DNA of 17,621 bases from Psychrobacter sp. UBA3483 (GTDB taxonomy: Bacteria; Pseudomonadota; Gammaproteobacteria; Pseudomonadales; Moraxellaceae): contig NZ_DFQS01000057.1 of NCBI RefSeq assembly GCF_002377905.1, forward strand, positions 98,558 through 116,178. Direction: 5' to 3'. The translations under genes and the position numbers were made by a program. This document shows positions 1-7,749 of this stretch, piece by piece. The notes under the pieces were generated by a model. It worked only from the letters and a program-made list of their open reading frames with translations, was not told where the DNA came from and did no database searches. Each line of letters begins with the position of its first letter. Positions within the stretch are counted from its first letter, which is position 1.

Positions 1-1594
1 GCTCAGGCTCAACAACAGGCTCAACAACAGGCTCAACAACGGGCTCAAGCTCAGAGCTAATATTGCTGTCTAATAAACCCAATTCTTCATCATTACTGTA
101 ACTATCATATTGGCCAAGTTCAGCATCATCATAACTTGTGCTGTATGGCTTGACCTCATTTTGACTTGAGGTCTGATAATCAGCATCGTAGTCTGATAAT
201 GGCGGGATGGATTCCGCTGCTGGATCTAACTGTGGTTCTAGCGGCAATTCTGATAGCACTTCCACTACTGCTGAGGCTTGCTCTAATGAAGGCGCTGTAT
301 TTTCATCTGTATTTAAAAGCGCAGTGGTGTTTACTGCATCAGCAGTATTGGCACTTATTGATACTGTATTGAGTTCAGCCTTAACATTATCGGCAGTATT
401 AGTTTCTATCGAGTCTGTAGAACCAGATGATACAGGGCTAGATGCTATAGGGTCAGAAGATATGGTAGTACCAGGTACGTTTGCTAAAATCTCATCGATG
501 GGTAAAGGACGAAACGCCAATAGACGTAAAATACACATCTCAAGCGCTTGCATCGGTGTGCTAGCCAGTTTTACGCCTTCACGCGCCTGGACAACGATTT
601 CGTAATATAGCTGTAAGACGTCAGGACTCATATGCTGCGCAAGCTGATTAATCTGCTGCGCTTGTGCCTCGTTTACGTTAAGGGCAACCTCTGGCAGCAG
701 CTGCGCCAATGCCAATTGATGTAACAGCTCAGCCAAGCCATCAAACATACTGGTCGCATCGACCATTTGCGCACGCATCTGCTCGATATGAGTGGCAACC
801 GCTGATTTATCATGATTATAAATATCAGTGATTAGGCGCACTAAGTCAGCCGCATCAATTAAGCCAAGCATGGCATTAACCGTCACATCATCGAGCGCAC
901 CTTGCCCAAACGCAATCGCTTGGTCGGTCAACGATAACGCATCACGAACCGAGCCTTTGGCAGCACTGGCCAATTGCCAAAGGGCAGGCTGGGTATACTT
1001 TACCTGCTCTTGATTTAAGATATTGGCTAGATGTTCACTAAGCAAACTTTGCGATAAAGGGCGCAGTACAAACTGCAAACAGCGCGAGATAATCGTGATG
1101 GGCAGCTTTTGTGGGTCGGTGGTGGCTAGTAAGAATTTTACATGCTCAGGTGGCTCTTCTAAGGTTTTGAGCAGCGCATTAAAGCTGTGTGTCGACAGCA
1201 TATGCACCTCATCAATCAGGTATACCTTGTAGCGACCTTGGCTTGGCGCATATGGCACATTATCAAGAAGCTCGCGGGTGTCTTCAACTTTGGTACGAGA
1301 GGCCGCATCAATCTCGATTAAATCAATAAACCGTCCTTGATCAATCGCCACGCAGTTATCACAGACACCACATGGCGTGCTAGTAATACCCGTTTCACAG
1401 TTTAAACATTTAGACAAAATACGCGCAATAGTAGTCTTACCGACACCGCGCGTACCCGTAAATAAGTAAGCATGATGCAGACGATTATAATCAATTGCAT
1501 TAATCAGTGCTTGTGAGACGTGTGATTGCCCAATCAATTCGTGAAAGTTTTTTGGACGATATTTGCGCGCTAAAACTTGATATTGCTGCGTCAT
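1..1594 (-). CDS. dnaX: DNA polymerase III subunit gamma/tau, 3' end outside window
   Basis: This is the ATPase subunit of the clamp-loader complex, which opens the beta clamp and loads it on primed DNA. Read on the minus strand from the ATG at 1594, it starts MTQQYQVLARKYRP. A Walker A motif GTRGVGKT lies at residues 47-54, the zinc-binding cysteines are C66, C75, C78 and C81, Walker B with DEVH is at about 126-131, and the SRC arginine-finger motif is at 170-172. These signatures together are specific to DnaX. At least 531 codons are inside the window without a stop. After about residue 380 the sequence becomes an acidic, Ser/Thr/Asn-rich linker and ends in VVEP repeats, so the tau C-terminal domain must lie beyond base 1. 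No A-rich slippery heptamer for making gamma by frameshift is visible in this part. No clear ribosome binding site precedes the ATG. It is 116 bases downstream of an unrecognised gene on the same strand. Confidence 0.96.
   Translation of the reverse strand, partial: MTQQYQVLARKYRPKNFHELIGQSHVSQALINAIDYNRLHHAYLFTGTRGVGKTTIARILSKCLNCETGITSTPCGVCDNCVAIDQGRFIDLIEIDAASRTKVEDTRELLDNVPYAPSQGRYKVYLIDEVHMLSTHSFNALLKTLEEPPEHVKFLLATTDPQKLPITIISRCLQFVLRPLSQSLLSEHLANILNQEQVKYTQPALWQLASAAKGSVRDALSLTDQAIAFGQGALDDVTVNAMLGLIDAADLVRLITDIYNHDKSAVATHIEQMRAQMVDATSMFDGLAELLHQLALAQLLPEVALNVNEAQAQQINQLAQHMSPDVLQLYYEIVVQAREGVKLASTPMQALEMCILRLLAFRPLPIDEILANVPGTTISSDPIASSPVSSGSTDSIETNTADNVKAELNTVSISANTADAVNTTALLNTDENTAPSLEQASAVVEVLSELPLEPQLDPAAESIPPLSDYDADYQTSSQNEVKPYSTSYDDAELGQYDSYSNDEELGLLDSNISSELEPVVEPVVEPVVEPE
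5..40 (-). repeat. 12-bp tandem repeat encoding VVEP in DnaX
   Basis: Three perfect copies of AGGCTCAACAAC (plus-strand reading) follow each other, and a degenerate fourth copy follows to about base 52. In the dnaX frame each copy encodes Val-Val-Glu-Pro. The array may continue past base 1. It sits in the linker between the ATPase core and the tau C-terminal domains, where length variation is usually tolerated. Confidence 0.85.
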
Positions 1595-1710
1595 AATGAA
1601 TGCCAATGTGAGTAATGATATAAATAAAGCTTCAAATCAGCGATTTAGCTTAAAACTAACTATCAAAGTAGGTATTAAAACCAAACGTCCAAACTGGGTT
1701 TGAGCATAGC

Positions 1711-3084
1711 TTATGACTGCGCCCGTAACTCAGCCAATTGCTCATACAAACGTTGGGTATTAGCATCGATAAGCGAGCCTTGCTGATGAAATGCGTCAAG
1801 ATGCACCTCGGTATTCACGCTGTCTTCACAGGGTCTGACATCGACACCGATTAAAAACAGATCTTGCATGACCGGCTGCTGCATTTGCGCGTTGAGCTCA
1901 AATAATAAGTCTTGATGACCGGCACGCACCTTATCAGCACTTAACGAGCTGTTGTCATCTTGCGCATAAAACACCATTAAATAATGACGCCCAAAAACAT
2001 TATAAGAGTGTTCATGACGCACATAGCCACTCCAGCGTGAGTCTTGGTCAATGGCTCTATGCGCCAATATTTTCTCTACCAAACAAGCATAGGTGTACAT
2101 GGATTCATCGACCAAAATATCAACCTGCTCTTTTGGCAGTGGCGTACCGGCGTCATAACACTCTTTGACTAAGCTATTAAAAAGCTTGTACCACATGCGC
2201 GTGTTCTTTTGAATCTCTGCCATCAACGCTTGAGCAAACTCCGCCTGCTCAGGCTCGGCAGCTTTTAGCAATCGTGGTTCAATATGCGCGATCAAATTAT
2301 GGCTAACCAGTTGTTTTTGAACCCCAATCGCCCTTTGGTGAAAATCTGGCGACTGTAAAAACTGAGCAAGTAAGGTTGATTCGTCTTGAAACGCTTCAAA
2401 TCCCGCAAGCTTACGGCGATGAAAGTCTAGAAATGCCGTCAAATCACTGGGCGTTACCAATTGCTTGAGTATCTCAGTGAAATTCTGATAGCTAAAGACT
2501 TGCAAGACACTTTCTTCATCGTCCAAATCTAGTACACAGTCTTCTGCAAAAAACTGACTGCCATATTCATAGCCAACCGCATAAGAGGCGGTTTCTACAG
2601 GTTTGCTCTGTTGGCTATTACGATAACTATTCTGATAGCTGTTTTGATAAAGGTTTTGAGCGTTATTTTTTTCAGCAATCTCTTGATGCTGAACCGAAAG
2701 TGCGGTTAAACCAATAAAATAAATCGCTTTGTCTGCCGCTTGGTCAGATGCCAACTTATTTTTAGATTTGTTTTTAGATTCATCTTTATAGGCAAGCGCC
2801 TGATCATTCTTCAGATACAACTGAGCGTGTTGTTTAATCAGCTGATTGACAACGTCTTTTCTCCACGTACGCACCTGAGTGCTATCAATATCCTGCCTAT
2901 CTGCCTGTATCGTCACATCGTTGACAATAAGGTAAACCACTGCATTAGAAAACTCAAAGACAAAATCATACCCCTGAAGATACTCAGGGTCAGTGATTTT
3001 GTCTGGAGTTAAATCGTACAAAGATAAAAAGTTTTGCTGTATCATTTGCTGCCAAATCGACGCTGGTACTTGCTGAGTGTCCAT
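1711..3084 (-). CDS. Hypothetical protein of about 457 residues, between lysS and dnaX
   Basis: I do not recognise this family. The protein is soluble in appearance, with no signal peptide and no membrane segment. An N-terminal part of about 100 residues looks like an alternating strand/helix domain (YDFVFEFSNAVVYLIVNDV). It is followed by a Lys/Asn-rich spacer (KNKSKNK), a Tyr-Gln-Asn-Ser repeat near residues 145-160, and a long helical, Gln/Leu-rich C-terminal half. I chose the ATG at 3084 because AGGGA stands four bases upstream; an in-frame ATG at 3099 would add MYRDI but has no ribosome binding site. It lies 114 bases after lysS and 116 bases before dnaX on the same strand, so it may be co-transcribed with both. 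The intact 1.37-kb frame between two essential genes supports it being real; the function is unknown. Confidence 0.85.
   Translation of the reverse strand: MDTQQVPASIWQQMIQQNFLSLYDLTPDKITDPEYLQGYDFVFEFSNAVVYLIVNDVTIQADRQDIDSTQVRTWRKDVVNQLIKQHAQLYLKNDQALAYKDESKNKSKNKLASDQAADKAIYFIGLTALSVQHQEIAEKNNAQNLYQNSYQNSYRNSQQSKPVETASYAVGYEYGSQFFAEDCVLDLDDEESVLQVFSYQNFTEILKQLVTPSDLTAFLDFHRRKLAGFEAFQDESTLLAQFLQSPDFHQRAIGVQKQLVSHNLIAHIEPRLLKAAEPEQAEFAQALMAEIQKNTRMWYKLFNSLVKECYDAGTPLPKEQVDILVDESMYTYACLVEKILAHRAIDQDSRWSGYVRHEHSYNVFGRHYLMVFYAQDDNSSLSADKVRAGHQDLLFELNAQMQQPVMQDLFLIGVDVRPCEDSVNTEVHLDAFHQQGSLIDANTQRLYEQLAELRAQS
2614..2649 (-). repeat. 12-bp degenerate tandem repeat (YQNS/YRNS)
   Basis: Three successive 12-base units encode YQNS, YQNS and YRNS in the unrecognised 457-residue protein. 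They lie in a low-complexity spacer between its N-terminal and C-terminal halves. The copies have diverged at single bases, so the array is not a recent perfect duplication. Confidence 0.6.
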
Positions 3085-3101
3085 AATATCCCTATACATA
3101 A

Positions 3102-3124
3102 GGTCTCATAAAGCATTTGAGACC
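3102..3124. repeat. Perfect 7-bp inverted repeat upstream of the 457-residue gene
   Basis: GGTCTCA at 3102-3108 and TGAGACC at 3118-3124 are exact reverse complements separated by nine bases. The dyad lies about 18-40 bases upstream of the chosen start codon at 3084 and downstream of lysS. No U-run follows on the minus strand, so it is not a standard terminator. It could be an operator or a hairpin in the leader. Confidence 0.4.
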
Positions 3125-3198
3125 ATTCCGTTAAAAGTACAAAAAGCCTTTTTATATTCAGTTTAGTCCCAGCATCGATTTATGGCAAGTAAAGCCGT

Positions 3199-4737
3199 CT
3201 AGCTTTCGAGCTTGCGGCGCATATGCGGGAATAAAATCACATCGCGAATACTGGCCGAGTCGGTAAATAGCATCACCAAGCGATCGATACCGATACCCTC
3301 GCCTGCTGTCGGCGGCAAGCCATAAGACAAGGCTTCGATATATTCTTCATCAAAATGCATCGCTTCATCATCGCCAGCGTCTTTTTCAGCAACTTGACCA
3401 TGGAAACGCTCAGCTTGGTCAGCAGGGTCATTTAACTCACTAAAACCATTGGCCAGTTCACGACCACCGATAAATAACTCAAAGCGATCGGTAATCTCAG
3501 GATTGTCATCGCTACGGCGTGCCAGCGGTGAGGTTTCAGCTGGGTATTCGGTGATAAAAGTCGGCTGGCGTAACTGATGCTCAGCGGTTTCTTCAAAGAT
3601 AATGGTTTGCAATTTACCCACGCCAAAGACGTCTTTCACTTGTTGTCTTAAAGTCGTTGAGGCGTATTCTGCAAGATAATCACGGTCATTGATACGGGAT
3701 ATATCGAAATTTTCGGCATACTTAGCAATGGCATCAGACATCGATAAGCGGATAAATGGGGCTTTTAAGCTAATCGCTTCGCCTTGATAAGTCAGCTCTG
3801 TGGTGCCCAAAATATCCATCGCCAGCTCATTAAACAAGCGCTCGGTCAAATCCATTAAGTCATGATAATCGGCATACGCCTGATAAAATTCAATCATGGT
3901 AAATTCAGGATTATGACGGGTTGAGACGCCTTCATTACGGAAGCTGCGGTTAATCTCAAATACTTTTTCAAAACCACCAACCACTAGGCGTTTTAGATAA
4001 AGCTCAGGCGCGATACGCAGGTATAACGGCATATCTAAGGCGTTATGATGGGTCACAAACGGACGCGCAACTGCGCCACCTGGGATAGGATGCATCATCG
4101 GCGTTTCAACTTCCATAAAACGCTCGTTCAACATAAACTTACGAATACCGCTGATAACCTGACTGCGAATCACAAAGGTATCGCGCGTGGTCTCATTGGT
4201 CATCAAATCAAGATGACGATTGCGATAGCGTGCTTCGACATCGGCCAAGCCATGGAACTTATTTGGCATCGGACGTAGGGCTTTGGTCAATAAGGTCAAC
4301 GCTTCAATATGGACATATAAGTCGCCTTTGCCAGAACGACCGATATAACCAGATACCCCAACAATATCCCCCAAATCTAACGATTTAATCGTTGCAAGCG
4401 TCTCTGGGTCTAGCTGTTTGCGGGCCACATATAACTGAATACGACCGGTCATATCTTGAATCACGATAAACGCCCCGCGGTTTAGCATCACGCGACCGGC
4501 TACATTTACCTGAGTTTTTTCACCATTGGCAATTTTATCTTCGATTTCTTGCTTTGAGATGCCATCAAAAGCGGTTTGTAAATCCTGAGCATAATCCGTG
4601 CGCTTAAAGGTATTAGGATAAGGCTGCTTACCTGACGCCTTAATGTCATCAAGCTTGGTTTGCAGTTGAGCAATCAACTCGTTGGCGTCTTCTGGGGCTT
4701 GCTCTTGATTCGGATTTTGATTGTTGTGCTTTGACAT
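3199..4737 (-). CDS. lysS: Lysyl-tRNA synthetase, class II
   Basis: This cytoplasmic enzyme charges tRNA-Lys with lysine using ATP. The 512-residue length is typical of bacterial class II LysRS. A Gln/Asn-rich N-terminal tail (residues 1-20) precedes the anticodon-binding OB fold at about 75-150 (VNVAGRVMLNRGAF). The catalytic core follows, with motif 1 near 207-226 (METPMMHPIPGGA-like), motif 2 near 264-285 (FRNEGVSTRHNPEF) and motif 3 at about 473-508 (GEGIGIDRLVML). All catalytic motifs are intact. The start ATG at 4737 has only a weak GAGAG upstream, but the protein begins there as the family usually does. It lies 154 bases downstream of prfA on the same strand. In E. coli lysS adjoins prfB instead, so the neighbour here is RF1 rather than RF2. 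Confidence 0.98.
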   Translation of the reverse strand: MSKHNNQNPNQEQAPEDANELIAQLQTKLDDIKASGKQPYPNTFKRTDYAQDLQTAFDGISKQEIEDKIANGEKTQVNVAGRVMLNRGAFIVIQDMTGRIQLYVARKQLDPETLATIKSLDLGDIVGVSGYIGRSGKGDLYVHIEALTLLTKALRPMPNKFHGLADVEARYRNRHLDLMTNETTRDTFVIRSQVISGIRKFMLNERFMEVETPMMHPIPGGAVARPFVTHHNALDMPLYLRIAPELYLKRLVVGGFEKVFEINRSFRNEGVSTRHNPEFTMIEFYQAYADYHDLMDLTERLFNELAMDILGTTELTYQGEAISLKAPFIRLSMSDAIAKYAENFDISRINDRDYLAEYASTTLRQQVKDVFGVGKLQTIIFEETAEHQLRQPTFITEYPAETSPLARRSDDNPEITDRFELFIGGRELANGFSELNDPADQAERFHGQVAEKDAGDDEAMHFDEEYIEALSYGLPPTAGEGIGIDRLVMLFTDSASIRDVILFPHMRRKLES

Positions 4738-4891
4738 AATACTCTCAAAATTATTAGATAATTAAAGGAATAAACGAAGTAAAATTAAAATAAGACGTTC
4801 AAATAAAACTTATTTTTTAATAAGAAAAAATAGCAAAATCGTTCTGGGTTTAGGCTTGCACCTGAGCGAACTTCATCAGCTTGCGCTTGTC

Positions 4892-5983
4892 TTAATCAGT
4901 AGCGCCAATACTGGCCATCAAGTCTGCTTGGTGTTCACGCAGCAGCGCATCAAGGATTTCATCTAAGTCGCCTTCCATAATCGAATCAAGTTTGTATAAC
5001 GTCAAATTGATTCGATGGTCGGTCATACGGCCTTGTGGGAAATTATAGGTACGAATACGCTCTGAGCGATCGCCACTACCGACCAAATCGCGACGTATTG
5101 AGTCCGCCACATCAACCTGTGCTTGTACTTTTGCTTGCTGAATTTTGGATACCAGCATTTTCATCGCATGGGCACGGTTTTTATGCTGACTGCGTTCTTG
5201 TTGACACTCTACCACGGTACCCGTTGGAATGTGTGTCAAACGTACCGCCGAGTCAGTGGTGTTAACGTGCTGACCACCGGCGCCACTTGAGCGAAAGGTA
5301 TCCATTTTAATATCGGCAGGATTGATATCGACGCTATCATCAATCTCAACCTCTGGCATAACGGCAACCGTACACGCTGAGGTATGGACGCGACCTTGGC
5401 TTTCGGTTTCAGGCACACGCTGGACGCGGTGAGCGCCCGACTCAAACTTTAAACGACCATAAACGCTATTGCCCGACACACGAGTAATGATTTCTTTATA
5501 ACCGCCATGCTCGCCCTCATTGGCTGATAAAATCTCTACTGTCCAGCCTTGGTTCTGCGCGTATTTTTGATACATACGGAACAAATCTCCCGAGAAAATC
5601 GCTGCTTCATCACCGCCTGTCCCAGCACGAATTTCCAAAAACGCTGGCACTTTATCATTGGGGTCTTTTGGCAACATCATGACGTTAAGCGCTTCTTCCA
5701 TCTCAGCAATGGTCTTACTCGCACTGTCAATCTCGTCCTGCATCATCTCTTTCATTTCAGGGTCTGATGATTCCGCTAGCATAGCCTCTGCATCCGCTTG
5801 ATCCGTCTCTGCCCGCACATAGTTTTGCCATAACGTCGTGATCTCCATCAAGTCACTATGCTCAACGGACAATTCACGGAATTTATTATTATCGCTGATG
5901 ACACTTGGGTCGGATAATAAGGCGGTGACCTCTTCATAACGGTCTACCATCTGGTCTAAACGCAGGCGTAAGGATTCTTTCAT
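4892..5983 (-). CDS. prfA: Peptide chain release factor 1
   Basis: RF1 recognises UAA and UAG stop codons in the ribosomal A site and triggers hydrolysis of peptidyl-tRNA. The 363 residues match the usual length. The codon-recognition tripeptide is P-E-T at residues 191-193 (RVPETESQGR), the PxT form of RF1 rather than the SPF of RF2. The universal GGQ motif is at 236-238 (SGAGGQHVN); its glutamine is the usual methylation site. The Lys/Arg-rich C-terminal part (QERSQHKNRAHAMK) is intact. The usual partner prmC (hemK), encoding the GGQ methylase, is not next to it in this window. lysS follows 154 bases downstream on the same strand; the space upstream (5984-6186) should carry its promoter, but I cannot pick a convincing one. 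Confidence 0.98.
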   Translation of the reverse strand: MKESLRLRLDQMVDRYEEVTALLSDPSVISDNNKFRELSVEHSDLMEITTLWQNYVRAETDQADAEAMLAESSDPEMKEMMQDEIDSASKTIAEMEEALNVMMLPKDPNDKVPAFLEIRAGTGGDEAAIFSGDLFRMYQKYAQNQGWTVEILSANEGEHGGYKEIITRVSGNSVYGRLKFESGAHRVQRVPETESQGRVHTSACTVAVMPEVEIDDSVDINPADIKMDTFRSSGAGGQHVNTTDSAVRLTHIPTGTVVECQQERSQHKNRAHAMKMLVSKIQQAKVQAQVDVADSIRRDLVGSGDRSERIRTYNFPQGRMTDHRINLTLYKLDSIMEGDLDEILDALLREHQADLMASIGATD

Positions 5984-6186
5984 AAAAGGACTTTTTTAAA
6001 ATGAGTAAAATAAGAGAGTGATTATAGCAAATTTTTGCGCTTAATTTAAAACCTCTCAGCAATCTTGCCATTATATTCACAAACTGCTCAATTTATACGT
6101 GATTACGACCATATACCAACCTTCAATTCTGCTTGCTATAGCTATAAAAAGGAATCACGAAACAAAAAAACAAACGGCTAGCATAA

Positions 6187-6218
6187 AAAAATAGCTAAGA
6201 ATTCTCTTAGCTATTTTT
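6187..6218 (-). terminator. Rho-independent terminator of the FabH-like gene
   Basis: A perfect 14-bp stem (6187-6200 pairs with 6205-6218) encloses the loop ATTC. The outer five pairs are A-T, and on the minus strand the stem ends in a run of seven T. It starts 34 bases past the stop codon at 6252, so it ends that transcript and separates it from prfA. Confidence 0.88.
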
Positions 6219-6251
6219 ATGGTTAAAACAGAGCTTTGATGAACTATTAAA

Positions 6252-7397
6252 TTAAACCTTACGAACCAATACCGAACCAATCGAGTAACCCGCCCCAAAT
6301 GAGCAAATCACACCCAAGTCACCAGATTTTAGCGCATCTTTATAACGATGGAAGACAATCATTGGACTGGCTGAGCTGGTATTGGCAAACTCATCAATGA
6401 CACTTGGTACAATCGCTTTATCGGCGTCGCGTCCAACAACGGTGCGCAAGATCAAATCAAGCATATTGGCATTGGCTTGATGTAGCCACATCATTTTGAC
6501 ATCGCTGGCTTGCAGATTGTTTTCATGCAAATGCTCAGTGATAATCTCAGAAACCTTTGGACAGACTTCACGGAATACCTTACGACCGTTTTGTAAAAAC
6601 AGTTTGTCAGTGACCGGTTCTTTGATATCCGGATACATCTCAGTCTGCGCCGCTAAGAACTCAGAGCGATCCATAAAGCCGTATTCGTTTTTGATATTGG
6701 TTGAAAACTGGGTAAATAACTTGGTGCTTAAAATCTCATAGCCTTTTGGCGTATCAAGCTCTTCAACGATAGAAGCCGTTGCTACGTCACCAAAGATAAA
6801 ATGGCTGTCACGGTTGCGCCAGTTTAGATGTGCCGAGGTAATCTCAACGTTGACTACAGCAACGCGTTTGGCAAGACCCGAAACGATTGAGCCGTGTGCT
6901 TGCGATAGACCAAAAGTCGCCGCACTACAAGCAACGTTCATATCATAAGCAAAGCCGCCAACCATACCAATCTCATTTTGAATCTCGATAGAGACCGCAG
7001 GATAAGTGCGCTGGAAATTTGAGCAAGCAAGAATGATGCCGTCTAAATCATTGGCTTCGAGGCCCGCATCTGCGAGCGCATCTTTCAATGCAGCAGCGCC
7101 CATTTCTGCCATGATTGATAGTTCTTCACCCAAATTGCGGTAAGGAATCACCGGCGCCATAATTTCAGGATCTAAGATACCGTCTTTTTCCATCACATAA
7201 CGTGATTTGATACCAGATACTTTTTCGATAAAGGCCGCTGATGAGTGCTCTAGCGCCGTCACCGTTCCTGCTTCAATCGCGTCAGCATGTTTGGCATTAT
7301 AATTATCAACATACTGGTTAAATGAATCTACTAGCTCTTCATTACTAATGCTATAAGGTGGGATATACAGGCCGGTGCCCGTGATACAAGTCGTCAT
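6252..7397 (-). CDS. Beta-ketoacyl-ACP synthase III, PA3286/FabH2-like
   Basis: This is a thiolase-fold condensing enzyme of the KAS III group, which joins an acyl-CoA to malonyl-ACP to begin a fatty-acid chain. The catalytic triad is visible: Cys157 (NVACSAATFG), His306 (WLHQAN) and Asn339 (FANTSSASP). A glycine-rich end (SFGAGYSIGSV) closes the fold. At 381 residues it is longer than E. coli FabH (about 317); the extra length is mainly in residues 20-85, as in the Pseudomonas PA3286 type, which is known to take octanoyl-CoA from beta-oxidation. That subfamily placement is from recalled sequence likeness, so the acyl preference is inferred. AAGGAAG stands upstream of the ATG at 7397. It has its own promoter (7521-7549) and terminator (6187-6218), so it appears to be a single-gene unit. 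Confidence 0.92.
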   Translation of the reverse strand: MTTCITGTGLYIPPYSISNEELVDSFNQYVDNYNAKHADAIEAGTVTALEHSSAAFIEKVSGIKSRYVMEKDGILDPEIMAPVIPYRNLGEELSIMAEMGAAALKDALADAGLEANDLDGIILACSNFQRTYPAVSIEIQNEIGMVGGFAYDMNVACSAATFGLSQAHGSIVSGLAKRVAVVNVEITSAHLNWRNRDSHFIFGDVATASIVEELDTPKGYEILSTKLFTQFSTNIKNEYGFMDRSEFLAAQTEMYPDIKEPVTDKLFLQNGRKVFREVCPKVSEIITEHLHENNLQASDVKMMWLHQANANMLDLILRTVVGRDADKAIVPSVIDEFANTSSASPMIVFHRYKDALKSGDLGVICSFGAGYSIGSVLVRKV

Positions 7398-7520
7398 GAT
7401 ACGCTTCCTTGTCTACTACGATGGTGCTTGCAATAAGCATAAAAGTGGAGAAAACAACAGTCGTCTAATTTTCGGTGAATAACTGTAAACTTAAAATAAG
7501 TGCCTTTATTATGCCTGAAT

Positions 7521-7549
7521 AATATAATTTTTCTAATACTTTGTTACAA
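7521..7549 (-). promoter_or_regulatory. Sigma-70-type promoter of the FabH-like gene
   Basis: Read on the minus strand, TTGTAA (plus 7544-7549) and TATATT (plus 7521-7526) are separated by exactly 17 bases. Transcription would start near 7514, giving a leader of about 115 bases. Both boxes are close to consensus at the ideal spacing. Confidence 0.65.
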
Positions 7550-7581
7550 ATAATCCGCTTCTTAATGAGAATAAGTAAAGA

Positions 7582-7613
7582 TTGACTTCATTTGTTGGCA
7601 GCTGCGCTATAAT
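7582..7613 (+). promoter_or_regulatory. Possible promoter of pnuC and its downstream genes
   Basis: TTGACT at 7582-7587 and a perfect TATAAT at 7608-7613 lie upstream of pnuC. The spacer is 20 bases, longer than the ideal 17, so the -10 box is more secure than the -35 pairing. Transcription would start near 7620, about 130 bases before the ATG at 7750. Confidence 0.45.
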
Positions 7614-7749
7614 CGCTATACATTGTCACTGTTTAATCAGGCATTTTATCCAATACTGCTGCACTTAATTGCCATGAACTTATTAAACTTTTATAAACTC
7701 GACCCATATTATCTCCCTTTTCTTTTTACTTTTTGACGTTGGAACAGCA

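Larger units (their letters stand above)
7398..7749. other. Divergent intergenic region, FabH-like gene / pnuC
   Basis: This 352-base AT-rich stretch holds no gene. It carries a strong minus-strand promoter for the FabH-like gene and a probable plus-strand promoter for pnuC, leaving leaders of about 115 and 130 bases. I see no riboswitch-like fold with recognisable conserved bases in the pnuC leader. Confidence 0.7.

Noticed and set aside
207..605. Plus-strand open frame of 132 codons rich in Ser, Ala and Thr
   Set aside because: It is antisense to the dnaX linker, whose frame and conserved N-terminal motifs are clear; the low-complexity linker keeps the opposite strand open.
4809..4824. CTTATT/AATAAG stem after prfA as a possible terminator
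   Set aside because: Six pairs that are nearly all A-T give a very weak hairpin; nearby T-runs fit the background, so prfA-lysS read-through cannot be excluded.
7620..7749. Possible riboswitch in the pnuC leader
   Set aside because: pnuC genes in other bacteria can carry riboswitches, but I find no stable stem set or known conserved bases in this 130-base leader.
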